From the NCBI RefSeq assembly GCF_002999235.1, contig NZ_CP027236.1:2604001-2668000 (forward strand): DNA of 64,000 bases. Direction: 5' to 3'. The stretch is from Actinomyces sp. oral taxon 897 (GTDB lineage Bacteria > Actinomycetota > Actinomycetes > Actinomycetales > Actinomycetaceae). Each line of letters begins with the position of its first letter. The first letter of the stretch is position 1. The notes under the pieces are model-generated. The model had not been told where the DNA came from. It did no database searches and worked only from the letters and a program-made list of their open reading frames with translations. A program made the translations under genes and the position numbers. Below, in pieces: positions 33,769 to 43,288 of this stretch.

Positions 33769-35076
33769 ATGCGCACCTTTGACTCCCTGAGAATCCGCAA
33801 CTACCGCATCTGGTTCTTCGCCGCCCTGGTGACCAACACCGGCACGTGGATGCAGCGCGTGGCCCAGGACTGGCTGGTCCTGCGCATCCTCACCGACGAC
33901 TCCGCCAGCGCCACCGGCATGACCACGGCGCTGCAGTTCCTGCCCGCCCTGCTGCTGTCCGCCCACGCCGGCCTGGTCGCCGACCGCCTGGACCAGCGCA
34001 GGCTGCTCATGGTGACCCAGGCCTTCATGGGGGTGGTCTCGGCGGTCCTGGCCGCCGACGTCCTCATGGGACGGGCCGCCCTGTGGCACGTCTACCTGGC
34101 GGCCTTCCTCACCGGGGTGGGCAGCGCCTACGACGCCCCCGCCCGCCAGATCTTCGTGGTCCGCATGGTCCCGACCGACCACCTGGCCAACGCGGTGGGG
34201 CTGAACTCCGCCTCCTTCAACGCCGCCCGGCTCCTGGGGCCCGCGGCCGCCGGGATGGTGACCGCCGCCGTCGGCCCCGGCCTGGTCTTCGCCGTCAACG
34301 CCGCCACCTTCCTGGCCCCGACGGCGGCCCTGGCGCTCATGCGCGTGGGGGAGCTCTACGAGGTGGCCCGCGCCCCGCGGGCCCACGGGCAGGTGCGCGA
34401 GGGCCTGAGCTACGTACGCCACCGCACGGACCTGCTGGTCATGATCGGGGTCATTACGGTGGTCTCAATGTTCACCCTCAACTACCAGGTGACCATGGCG
34501 GCCATGGTGCGCAGCGTCTTCGCCCTGGAGTCCGACGCCTACGGCACGGTCTCCTCGGTGTTCGCCGTCGGGAGCCTGGGCGGGGCCCTGTGGGCGGCCC
34601 GGCGCAGCCAGCCGCAGGTGCGCACGGTGGTGTGGGCGGCCCTCTTCCTGGGGGCCTCCACCCTCCTCATGGCCCTGGCCCCGGGCTACCTGCTGTTCAC
34701 CCTCGCCACCGTGCCGGTGGGGCTGTGCACCCTGACGCTGCTCACGGCTGCCAACCAGACCATCCAGCTCACCGCGGCGCCGCAGGTGCGCGGACGGGTG
34801 ATGAGCATCTACATGATGTGCCTCCTGGGGTCCACGCCGGTGGGCTCCCCGCTCATCGGGTGGGTCTCGGACACCTGGGGTCCGCGCGCCGCCCTCCTCC
34901 TCGGCGGTGTGGCAGCCGTTACCATTGCGGTGGTCGCGGGCACGTGGGCCCGACGCCGCGGGAGCGCCTCCCCGGCTCGTTATGCCCCAGACCCGTTCCC
35001 GACCGCCAGCGGACCCCGCGAGCGTGCCGCCCACGCCGAGGGAGACGACCTCGATCCGAAGGAGAACCGGCCGTGA
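33769..35076 (+). CDS. MFS exporter (EntS/MFS_3 type)
   Basis: 435-aa major-facilitator transporter with about 12 membrane helices. The N-terminus FDSLRIRNYRIWFFAALVTNTGTWMQRVAQDWLV and loop LVADRLDQRRLLMVTQ match the MFS_3 (enterobactin-exporter-like) group, which exports drugs or siderophores. ATG 33769 begins the family-like sequence; upstream codons contain no convincing ribosome site. It overlaps the DtxR-family regulator by 4 bp, so the two are coupled and the exporter may be linked to metal or siderophore homeostasis (inference). Confidence 0.88.
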   Translation: MRTFDSLRIRNYRIWFFAALVTNTGTWMQRVAQDWLVLRILTDDSASATGMTTALQFLPALLLSAHAGLVADRLDQRRLLMVTQAFMGVVSAVLAADVLMGRAALWHVYLAAFLTGVGSAYDAPARQIFVVRMVPTDHLANAVGLNSASFNAARLLGPAAAGMVTAAVGPGLVFAVNAATFLAPTAALALMRVGELYEVARAPRAHGQVREGLSYVRHRTDLLVMIGVITVVSMFTLNYQVTMAAMVRSVFALESDAYGTVSSVFAVGSLGGALWAARRSQPQVRTVVWAALFLGASTLLMALAPGYLLFTLATVPVGLCTLTLLTAANQTIQLTAAPQVRGRVMSIYMMCLLGSTPVGSPLIGWVSDTWGPRAALLLGGVAAVTIAVVAGTWARRRGSASPARYAPDPFPTASGPRERAAHAEGDDLDPKENRP

Positions 35077-35750
35077 GTGAACTCATTGACACCACCGAAA
35101 TGTACCTGAAGGCCGTCTACGAGCTGGAGGAGGACGGGATTACGCCGTTGCGCGCCCGCATAGTCGAGCGCCTGGACCACTCCGGTCCCACGGTCTCCCA
35201 GACGGTGTCCCGTATGGAGCGCGACGGCCTCATCCACGTCGCCGAGGACCGCTCCCTGAAGCTGACCTACGAGGGGCGGCGCCACGCCACGGAGGTGATT
35301 CGCAAGCACCGGCTTGCGGAAAGGGTGCTCCTGGACATTATCGGACTGGACCGCCGGCTCATCCACGACGAGGCCTGTCGCTGGGAGCACGTCATGAGCG
35401 AGAAGGTCGAGGACCACCTGTTCGCCCTCCTGGGGGAGATCGAGTCCGACCCCTTCGGCAACCCCGTGCCCCCGTCCGGGATCGTCTACCCGTCCCCGGC
35501 GCCCGACGAGATCTGCGCCGAGAGCCTGGCCGGCGATATCGACGAGGTCATTGACGCCGTCGTGGCCCGGGTGGGGGAGCCGGTCCAGGCCAGCCACCAG
35601 CTCCTGGTGGACATGGAGGACGCCGGCATCGTGCCGAAGGCGCAGGTGCAGGTGATGGCGGTCTACCGGGGGGTGCGCGTGGAGGGGCCCGGGGGCGACG
35701 CCGTCGTCCTGCCCCGTGACCTGGCACGACACCTGTTTTTGAGGCGATAA
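35073..35750 (+). CDS. DtxR/IdeR-family metal-dependent regulator
   Basis: 225-aa iron- or manganese-dependent repressor. N-terminal helix-turn-helix (MYLKAVYELEEDGITPLRARIVERLDHSGPTVSQTVSRMERDGL in blocks), a dimerisation and metal-binding domain with conserved HDEACRWEHVMSEKVEDHL, and a C-terminal SH3-like domain. Length and order match DtxR/IdeR. The start is GTG 35073, inside the MFS stop (GTGA) with AAGGAG 9 bp upstream. It probably controls metal-uptake genes elsewhere and perhaps its own operon. Confidence 0.9.
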   Translation: MSELIDTTEMYLKAVYELEEDGITPLRARIVERLDHSGPTVSQTVSRMERDGLIHVAEDRSLKLTYEGRRHATEVIRKHRLAERVLLDIIGLDRRLIHDEACRWEHVMSEKVEDHLFALLGEIESDPFGNPVPPSGIVYPSPAPDEICAESLAGDIDEVIDAVVARVGEPVQASHQLLVDMEDAGIVPKAQVQVMAVYRGVRVEGPGGDAVVLPRDLARHLFLRR

Positions 35751-35812
35751 TCACACAAGTCCTCGTGACCCTCGTCCCTGGCGACCTCGTACCGCCCGGC
35801 GCGCCGTGAGTC

Positions 35813-35832
35813 CTGTGTGTAATACCACAGGA
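35813..35832 (+). terminator. Small hairpin after the DtxR-family gene
   Basis: CCTGTG (35813-35818) and CACAGG (35827-35832) pair around an 8-nt loop, 60 bp after the regulator stop. It could be a weak terminator. Confidence 0.3.
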
Positions 35833-35954
35833 GGATGGAGGGGGTATTGAGGTGCACCGACCGGGGTCTGCTGGTTAGAGTAGCGAACGCAGTCGGTTTC
35901 CAGGCTGCGACGAGGGACGTGATGCCTAGTCCTGTCGGCACGTGTTCTCGTCAC

Positions 35955-36092
35955 CCTGACTCTTCAATCCGGCAGGTCCGGGGGACCCAACTTCCGGCCA
36001 GGTGGCCCACAAGGCTGCTTGGTCTTGGGGTGAAGCCCGCGACAGCGGGCCGAGCGTCTCCAGCTCGAACCCGACAGCTCACCTCGGCGGCT
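35955..36092 (+). promoter_or_regulatory. Cyclic di-AMP (ydaO/yuaA) riboswitch
   Basis: The leader of the NlpC/P60 gene carries the conserved core of the ydaO class: CCGGGGGACCCAAC (about 35977-35991), CTTGGGGTGAAGC (about 36023-36036), and the 3' block ACCCGACAGCTCACCTCGGC (about 36069-36088), which matches known family members closely. It ends just before the ribosome site AAGGAG. In actinobacteria this class binds c-di-AMP and usually lowers expression of cell-wall hydrolases. Boundaries are approximate. The rest of 35751-36106 shows no gene. Confidence 0.9.
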
Positions 36093-36106
36093 ACCAAGGA
36101 GAAACT

Positions 36107-36901
36107 ATGACGACTCGACCTGTGGCCCGCCACCGCAAGGCAAAGCGACCGATGGCGGCGCTTTCCGGGGTTGCTCCGACCGCACGCCGCGGTCTGAGCG
36201 TCGCCGCCGCCTCCGGCCTGGCCCTGACCGTCCTCGCCCAGGGCGCGGCCGTGGCCGCTGGCAGCACCGAGGTCGGTGAGTCAGCCGGCTCCCTCGGTGC
36301 GGGGGCGCTGACCACGGACGCCCGTGCGGCGGTCACCAACAACCCTGAGATCTCCGTCGCCTCTGACGCGACCTGGACCGCGGAGGGGGCCGCCCAGGCC
36401 ACCGCCGAGGCCCCTGCCCCTGCCCCCGCCCCCGCGGTCGAGGAGGCCGCCCCGGCGGCCGAGACGACGACTACCGCTGCCACCACCACGACCGAGGCCT
36501 CTGCCCCCACGACCACCCCGGCGGCGGCCGAGGAGGACACGACCCCTGCCCCCGCCCCCGCCCTGGCTGCCGGGAACTCCTCCGTGGCCGCCATCGCCAT
36601 GCAGTACGTGGGCGCCGCCTACGTCTACGGTGCTGGCGGCCCGGGTGCCTTCGACTGCTCCGGCCTGGTCCAGTACGTGTACTCCCAGATCGGCGTCAGC
36701 CTGCCCCACTCCTCCTCGGCGATCCGCGGCATGGGGACCCCGGTCTCGGCAGCCTCCGCCCAGCCCGGCGACGTCATGTGGTGGCCCGGTCACGTGGCCA
36801 TCTACGTGGGTGACGGCATGATGGTCTCCGCCGAGAGCGAGGGCGTGGGCGTGCGCTACATGCCCGTCCGCGGTGGCGCGACCTTCCTGCGGATGGTCTG
36901 A
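36107..36901 (+). CDS. Secreted NlpC/P60 peptidoglycan hydrolase
   Basis: 264-aa secreted endopeptidase that cleaves peptide stems of peptidoglycan. N-terminal basic region and signal segment (RGLSVAAASGLALTVLAQGAAVAAG), then about 110 residues of Ala/Pro/Thr/Glu linker, then an NlpC/P60 domain of about 105 residues with the catalytic Cys in FDCSGLVQYVYSQIG (about C184), His in GHVAIYVG (about H229) and SLPHSS. AAGGAG lies 6 bp before ATG 36107. Expression should respond to c-di-AMP through the leader riboswitch. Confidence 0.93.
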   Translation: MTTRPVARHRKAKRPMAALSGVAPTARRGLSVAAASGLALTVLAQGAAVAAGSTEVGESAGSLGAGALTTDARAAVTNNPEISVASDATWTAEGAAQATAEAPAPAPAPAVEEAAPAAETTTTAATTTTEASAPTTTPAAAEEDTTPAPAPALAAGNSSVAAIAMQYVGAAYVYGAGGPGAFDCSGLVQYVYSQIGVSLPHSSSAIRGMGTPVSAASAQPGDVMWWPGHVAIYVGDGMMVSAESEGVGVRYMPVRGGATFLRMV

Positions 36902-36954
36902 CCTGCGGCTTTAGATCCTGCGGGCTCCAGCTCGACAACTGCTTTCGCTGAGAG

Positions 36955-36987
36955 GGAGGGCACTCGTCCAGGCGGTGGGTGCCCTCC
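36955..36987 (+). terminator. Hairpin terminator after the NlpC/P60 gene
   Basis: GGAGGGCAC (36955-36963) and GTGCCCTCC (36979-36987) form a perfect 9-bp stem with a 15-nt loop, 53 bp after the stop codon. Confidence 0.6.
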
Positions 36988-36997
36988 TCCGTGTCTG

Positions 36998-37003
36998 TAT
37001 AGT
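36998..37003 (+). promoter_or_regulatory. -10 element of the universal stress protein gene
   Basis: TATAGT in an AT-richer stretch (TGTATAGTGTTTTG) between the preceding terminator and the usp gene; it gives a leader of about 65 nt. No clear -35 match is seen. Confidence 0.4.
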
Positions 37004-37074
37004 GTTTTGCACCACAGGCGAACGCGGGGTCCTGGCCCGCACCGCCCCACGCTCACAGAAAGGGGCACGAAACT

Positions 37075-38010
37075 ATGACAGACGACAAGGTGGTCCTCGT
37101 CGGGGTTGACGGGTCACCGGAGTCCTTCGGGGCCGTGGACTGGGCCGTGGCCCGGGCCGCACTCAAGGGGTGGCGGGTCCACCTCCTATGCGCCTACTCC
37201 CTGCCCTCGTTCACCACGGCCTCCCTGGACGGCGGCTACGCCGTCCTGGACGACACCGCCATCCGCTCCGGCGCCCAGGCGGTGCTCGACGAGGCCGTGG
37301 CCCGGGCCCGGGACAAGGACGTGCGGGTGACCAGCTCCCTGGAGACCGGGGACCCGGCCGGGGTCCTGGTGGACCTGTCCAAGCAGTCCGTCCTGACCGT
37401 CGTGGGCACCCGAGGCGGCGGGGGCTTCGCCGACCGGCTGCTGGGCACCGTCTCCTCCGCCCTGCCCGCCCACTCCCACTGCCCCACCGTGGTGGTGCCC
37501 CGGCACACCGAGGGGGCTGAGTTCACCCCGGTACGACGCATTGTGGTGGGCGTGGACGGCTCCTCCTCCGCCCGCAAGGCCCTGGCCTGGGCCGTGGAGG
37601 AGGCAGAGGCCTGGGACGCCGAGGCCACCGCCATCGCCGCCGTCCCCATGGCCACCGGGGCGGGGGTGCTGGCCTGGCTGCCAGCCACCGTGGACCGCGA
37701 GCAGGTCCTGGCCGACGTGCGCAGCGGCCTGGACCGGGCGATCGCCGAGGCCCTGGACGGCCACCCCGGGGTCACCGTGCGGCGCCACGCCCTGGACGGC
37801 AACGCCGCCGAGCTCCTGGCGGAGTTCTCCACCGCCGTGGACCTGGTGGTGGTGGGCTCACGCGGGCGGGGCGGGTTCTCCGGCCTCCTGCTGGGCTCCA
37901 CCAGCCAGGGTGTCCTGTCTCACGCCTCCTGCCCGGTGCTGGTCGTTCCCGACCGTTCCAAGGGTGAGGAGCGGGCACGGCGCACGTCCACGCCGTGGGG
38001 GCGCGCCTGA
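37075..38010 (+). CDS. Tandem-domain universal stress protein
   Basis: 311-aa cytosolic protein with two UspA domains (about residues 1-145 and 155-300). Each has the ATP-binding pattern G-2x-G-9x-G-S/T (GTRGGGGFADRLLGTVSS and GSRGRGGFSGLLLGSTSQ) and starts VVLVGVDGSPES or IVVGVDGSSSA. Such proteins help survival under starvation or hypoxia. AGAAAGG precedes ATG. Likely monocistronic, with tRNA-Arg downstream. Confidence 0.93.
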   Translation: MTDDKVVLVGVDGSPESFGAVDWAVARAALKGWRVHLLCAYSLPSFTTASLDGGYAVLDDTAIRSGAQAVLDEAVARARDKDVRVTSSLETGDPAGVLVDLSKQSVLTVVGTRGGGGFADRLLGTVSSALPAHSHCPTVVVPRHTEGAEFTPVRRIVVGVDGSSSARKALAWAVEEAEAWDAEATAIAAVPMATGAGVLAWLPATVDREQVLADVRSGLDRAIAEALDGHPGVTVRRHALDGNAAELLAEFSTAVDLVVVGSRGRGGFSGLLLGSTSQGVLSHASCPVLVVPDRSKGEERARRTSTPWGRA

Positions 38011-38055
38011 GTGGGAACGGGGCCCAGGCCCTGCTAGGCTGGGCCCCACAGCACA

Positions 38056-38128
38056 GCCCTCGTAGCTCAGGGGATAGAGCACCGCTCTCCTAAAGCGGGT
38101 GTCGGACGTTCGAATCGTCTCGGGGGCA
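38056..38128 (+). tRNA. tRNA-Arg (anticodon CCT)
   Basis: A 73-nt cloverleaf: acceptor GCCCTCG pairs with CGGGGGC (one G-U), discriminator A at 38128, D-loop AGCTCAGGGGATAGAGC, anticodon loop CTCCTAA, T-loop GTTCGAATC. CCA is not encoded. It reads AGG codons. Confidence 0.93.
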
Positions 38129-38215
38129 CGACGCCAGCGGGGCTCCCGGGGTCCGCAAGGATCTCGGGCCCCATAGGCCTCGCGTAGAAGTGATCCACCT
38201 GGCACAATGAGGCCC

Positions 38216-38953
38216 ATGGCATACACCCTCGTGCTGCTCCGCCACGGCGAGAGCGACTGGAACGCAAAGAACCTCTTTACCGGCTGGGTCGACGTCCCCC
38301 TGTCCGACAAGGGCTGCGCAGAGGCCGTCCACGGCGGCGAGCTGCTCAAGGAGGCAGGAGTCCTGCCCGAGAAGCTCTTCACCTCGATGCTGCGCCGGGC
38401 CATTATGACCGCCAACCTCTCCCTGGACGCCGCCGACCGGCACTGGATCCCGGTCGAGCGCAGCTGGCGCCTCAACGAGCGCCACTACGGGGCGCTCCAG
38501 GGCAAGAACAAGAAGGAGATCCGTGAGGAGTACGGGGAGAAGCAGTTCATGCTCTGGCGCCGCTCCTACGACGTACCGCCGCCGGCCATCGAGCTGGGCA
38601 GCGAGTTCTCCCAGGACACCGACCCCCGCTACGCCGGGGAGCCCATCCCCGTCACCGAGTGCCTCAAGGACGTCCTGGAGCGCCTCCTGCCCTACTGGGA
38701 GGGCACCATCGTCCCGGCCATCAGGACCGGCCAGGTCATTATGATCGCCGCGCACGGCAACTCCCTGCGCGCCATCGTCAAGCACCTGGACGACATCTCC
38801 GACGCCGACATCGCCGGCGTCAACATCCCCACCGGCATCCCGCTGGTCTACGAGCTCGACGAGGAGACCCTCAAGCCGCTCGAGAAGGGCGGGCGCTACC
38901 TGGACCCTGAGGCCGAGGCCAAGATCGCCGCGGTGGCCAACCAGGGCAAGTGA
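38216..38953 (+). CDS. gpmA: 2,3-bisphosphoglycerate-dependent phosphoglycerate mutase
   Basis: 245-aa glycolytic enzyme interconverting 3- and 2-phosphoglycerate. Phospho-histidine motif LRHGESDWN near the N-terminus, substrate residues [20 protein letters not shown], and second His in [14 protein letters not shown]. Length is normal for the family. ATG 38216 ([11 protein letters not shown]) fits the family start better than ATG 38207; GAGG lies directly between. CACAAT at 38203-38208 may be a -10 element. It lies in the same neighbourhood as eno, the next glycolytic step. Confidence 0.95.
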   Translation: MAYTLVLLRHGESDWNAKNLFTGWVDVPLSDKGCAEAVHGGELLKEAGVLPEKLFTSMLRRAIMTANLSLDAADRHWIPVERSWRLNERHYGALQGKNKKEIREEYGEKQFMLWRRSYDVPPPAIELGSEFSQDTDPRYAGEPIPVTECLKDVLERLLPYWEGTIVPAIRTGQVIMIAAHGNSLRAIVKHLDDISDADIAGVNIPTGIPLVYELDEETLKPLEKGGRYLDPEAEAKIAAVANQGK

Positions 38954-40557
<1,604 letters not shown>

Positions 40558-40564
40558 GGCGGTC

Positions 40565-40596
40565 CGTCCTCCAGGGGCCTGCGCCCCTGGAGGACG
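40565..40596 (+). terminator. Terminator of eno
   Basis: Perfect 14-bp stem (CGTCCTCCAGGGGC, 40565-40578, with its complement at 40583-40596) and a 4-nt loop, 7 bp after the eno stop. Confidence 0.8.
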
Positions 40597-40703
40597 CGGG
40601 TAGGGCCGCCCACCTTGGTGGTGCGGCCGTTGCCCTCCCGGAATGCGCCCCTGGGCGCGGGTAGGGCCACCAGCCGGGGCCTGCGCCTTAGGCTGGCCCT
40701 CCA

Positions 40704-40739
40704 CCGGTGGGGCCGGGGCACGTGCCCCGGCCCCACCGG
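40704..40739. repeat. Perfect 36-bp palindrome
   Basis: Left half CCGGTGGGGCCGGGGCAC (40704-40721) is followed immediately by its exact reverse complement (40722-40739). As RNA it would fold to a 16-bp stem with a 4-nt loop. It lies 147 bp after the eno stop, beyond the first terminator. The rest of 40558-41042 holds two copies of CGCGGGTAGGGCC (near 40596 and 40657) but no gene. Confidence 0.85.
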
Positions 40740-41042
40740 CGTCAGCTCCGGGCGCCGGGAGCGGAGCCGGTGCGAGGAACCGGGCGCAGGGTTGGCGCAG
40801 GGAGGGAGCCAGCGGCCCCACCGGCCCCGCAGACGCACGGGCGGGCTTGAGGCTCGACCGTGCGAACCGCACTCTCCGCGGGCGGCCCACGCCGGTAGCG
40901 GCCCCACCGGCGGTGCCGGGGCCTGGTGTCGGTCACCACCGGGCCCGCCCACGGCACGCCACCGGCCCCCATGTAGACTTACCCCTGGCAGGCCTGGTCA
41001 GGTACCGTGCGCCGCATGCCCGAGCCCCAGGAGGTCCCCGCC

Positions 41043-41981
41043 TTGACACCGAGCGCGTCCGTCATCGTCCCCAGCTACCGGGGCGAGGCCAGGCTACCGG
41101 TCCTGCTGGGCGGGCTCGCGCAGCAGGACACCACGGACTTCGAGGTCGTCGTCGTCATCGACGGCGAGGTCGACGCCTCGGCCGCCGTCCTGGCCGGCCT
41201 GGGGGAGTCCACCGGACTGGACCTGGACGTCATCGTCTTCCCCCGCAACCGGGGGCGCGTGGCCGCCCTCAACGCGGGGCACGCCGCCGCCCGCGGGGAG
41301 GTCCTCATACGCTGCGACGACGACCTGCTGCCCGCGCCCGACTTCGTCAGCGGGCACGTGGCCCGCCACGCCCACCACGGGCCGCGCGGCGTGGTCGCCC
41401 TGGCCAACGACGTCATGCCCGACTCCCCCTACGCGCGCGCCTACGGGGTGCGGTCCATGGACCACCTCATCGCCTCGGCCTACGCGGGGGACATTGAGCC
41501 CTGGCGCCTGTGGTCGGCCAACTGCTCCCTGACCCGGGGCACCTGGGAGCAGGTGGGGGAGTACTCCCAGGAGTACGCCCACTACGGCATGGAGGACACC
41601 GACTACGGCTACCGGCTCCACCAGGCCGGGATCCCGCTGGTCATCGCCCCCGAGCTGCAGGTGGCCCACCTGGGCGCCCCGACGTCCACCCACGACCGGG
41701 TCATGCGCGCCTTCCACTCCGGGGCCTCCCGGCGCACCTTCGAGGCCCGGCACGGCTCGGCCCTGTCACTCCCGTCGGCGGGCACGGGCCCCTGGGGGCG
41801 CCTGGTGGACGGGCTCTCCCGGGCCGGGGACGAGCCCCGCTACGAGCGGGCCACCCGTGCCGTGGACCGCCTCCTGCCCTACGTGCCCCGGTACGTGGCC
41901 GAGAAGCTCGTGGCCCTGTGCGTGGAGTCCGCCTCCCTGGCCGGCTACCGGCACGCCCAGGACGTCACCGCCAGCTTCTAG
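41043..41981 (+). CDS. Family-2 glycosyltransferase
   Basis: 312-aa GT-A-fold glycosyltransferase that should transfer a sugar from a nucleotide sugar to a polysaccharide or cell-wall acceptor. SASVIVPSYRGEARLPVLL at the start, nucleotide-binding FPRNRGRVAALNAG, DXD-type metal site RCDDDLLPAP, and acceptor-side EDTDYGYRLHQAG. The start TTG 41043 is chosen because AGGAGG lies 8 bp upstream and the family N-terminus begins there; ATG 41016 would add a nine-residue odd leader. First gene of a run of glycan genes placed between eno and divIC. Confidence 0.85.
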   Translation: MTPSASVIVPSYRGEARLPVLLGGLAQQDTTDFEVVVVIDGEVDASAAVLAGLGESTGLDLDVIVFPRNRGRVAALNAGHAAARGEVLIRCDDDLLPAPDFVSGHVARHAHHGPRGVVALANDVMPDSPYARAYGVRSMDHLIASAYAGDIEPWRLWSANCSLTRGTWEQVGEYSQEYAHYGMEDTDYGYRLHQAGIPLVIAPELQVAHLGAPTSTHDRVMRAFHSGASRRTFEARHGSALSLPSAGTGPWGRLVDGLSRAGDEPRYERATRAVDRLLPYVPRYVAEKLVALCVESASLAGYRHAQDVTASF

Positions 41982-42020
41982 CCCGCCTTCCACCCCCACC
42001 ACCGAGTGTTAAGGAAACCG

Positions 42021-42641
42021 ATGAAGCGTCTTGTGATATCCCCGCACATGGATGACGAGTCCATGGGCTGCGGCGGCCTCCTGGCCAAGTACGGCCCGGA
42101 GTGCCTGGTCCTCAATGTGGCGGGCTCGGGCCAGGTGCGTGAACGTGAGCACGCCGCCGCCATGGAGATCCTGGGCGTGACCAACGTGCGTAACCTGGAC
42201 TACCCCGACGGCTACGTCCACGACCACATGGCGCGGCTGGTGGCCGACGTCGACGCCGTCATGGCCGAGCACCACCCCGAGGAGGTCTACCTTCCCTACC
42301 CCTCCCTGCACCAGGACCACATCGCCGCCTACGAGGCCGGGATGCGCTCCTGCCGCATGTCCATGAGCCACCTGCACTGGTACCCGCCCATGGTCTACGT
42401 CTACGACGTCGCCGTCTACGACCTCTCCCTCTACCCCACCGACCTGCGCTGGAACGTGTTCGAGGAGCTCACCGCCGCCCAGGCCGAGGCCAAGGAGCGG
42501 GCCTGCCAGTGCTACGTCTCCGAGACCCCGGAGGGCCCCCACCCCCTGACCTCCATTAAGCAGATCGCCGCCGCGGTGGGCCGCACCCACCAGATGGACT
42601 ACGCCGAGCAGTACGCCCTCGTCAGGGAGATCCGCCGATGA
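42021..42641 (+). CDS. PIG-L (LmbE)-family deacetylase
   Basis: 206-aa zinc-dependent N-deacetylase of the PIG-L/LmbE family, acting on N-acetyl sugars in glycan or cofactor precursors. Metal-binding motif SPHMDDESMGCGG near the N-terminus and the second-His region YPSLHQDHIAAYEAG are present. ATG 42021 is preceded by AAGGAAACCG. It overlaps the WbqC-like gene by 4 bp. With the GT2 gene it suggests modification of an amino sugar in a surface glycan. Confidence 0.88.
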   Translation: MKRLVISPHMDDESMGCGGLLAKYGPECLVLNVAGSGQVREREHAAAMEILGVTNVRNLDYPDGYVHDHMARLVADVDAVMAEHHPEEVYLPYPSLHQDHIAAYEAGMRSCRMSMSHLHWYPPMVYVYDVAVYDLSLYPTDLRWNVFEELTAAQAEAKERACQCYVSETPEGPHPLTSIKQIAAAVGRTHQMDYAEQYALVREIRR

Positions 42642-43285
42642 CCACCGTCGCCATCCACCAGCCAGACCTCCTGCCCTACTCCGGCTTCTGGTACAAGATG
42701 ATCCACAGCGACGTCTTCATCCTGGCCGTGCACGACCAGTTCCAGAAGCACGGCTACCAGCGCCGGGTGACCATGCGCGGGCGCTGGGCCTCCCACATCC
42801 TGGAGGGCAAGCCCGCCCTCATCCCGATCGAGGACGTGGTGGTCCGCGAGGGCTGGCAGCGCCACCTCACCAACGTCATCCGGGGGCGGTACTCGGCCGC
42901 GCGCTACTTTAAGACCCGCGGGCGCGAGCTGTGCGAGCGCATTGAGGCCGCCCAGGGCAGGAGCCTGGACGAGGTCAACACCGCCATGATCGAGATCGTG
43001 CGTGACATGCTGGGGATCACCACCCCCCTGGTCACCACGCCCCCGCCCCAGGGCCACAACGTGGCCCGCCTCATTGAGCAGGTCTCCATGGTCGACGGCG
43101 ACGTCTACCTCTCCGGCTCCGGCGGCCTGGCCTACATGGGCCCGGACGCCCCCCAGGTGTTCCGTGAGCACGGTATCGAGCTGACCTGGTCCCGCCACGA
43201 GCACCTTACCGGCGACTCGGTGGTCACCCTCCTGCTGGACGAGGAGGACCCCATGCCCGCCATCCTCCACGAGCACGAGGGGTAG
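42638..43285 (+). CDS. WbqC-like protein
   Basis: 215-aa protein of the WbqC family: VAIHQPDLLPYSGFWYKMIHSDVFILAVHDQFQKHG in blocks, then NVIRGRYSAARYFKTRG. These proteins occur in O-antigen and capsule clusters and are thought to help attach amino acids or modify sugars; the reaction is not established. It starts inside the PIG-L stop (ATGA), a strong sign of joint function. The membrane protein gene follows after 3 bp. Confidence 0.88.
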   Translation: MTTVAIHQPDLLPYSGFWYKMIHSDVFILAVHDQFQKHGYQRRVTMRGRWASHILEGKPALIPIEDVVVREGWQRHLTNVIRGRYSAARYFKTRGRELCERIEAAQGRSLDEVNTAMIEIVRDMLGITTPLVTTPPPQGHNVARLIEQVSMVDGDVYLSGSGGLAYMGPDAPQVFREHGIELTWSRHEHLTGDSVVTLLLDEEDPMPAILHEHEG

Positions 43286-43288
43286 TGG

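Noticed and set aside
35847..35881. TTGAGG and TAGAGT as promoter of the riboswitch transcript
   Set aside because: The spacer would be 23 nt, too long for a normal sigma-70-type promoter.
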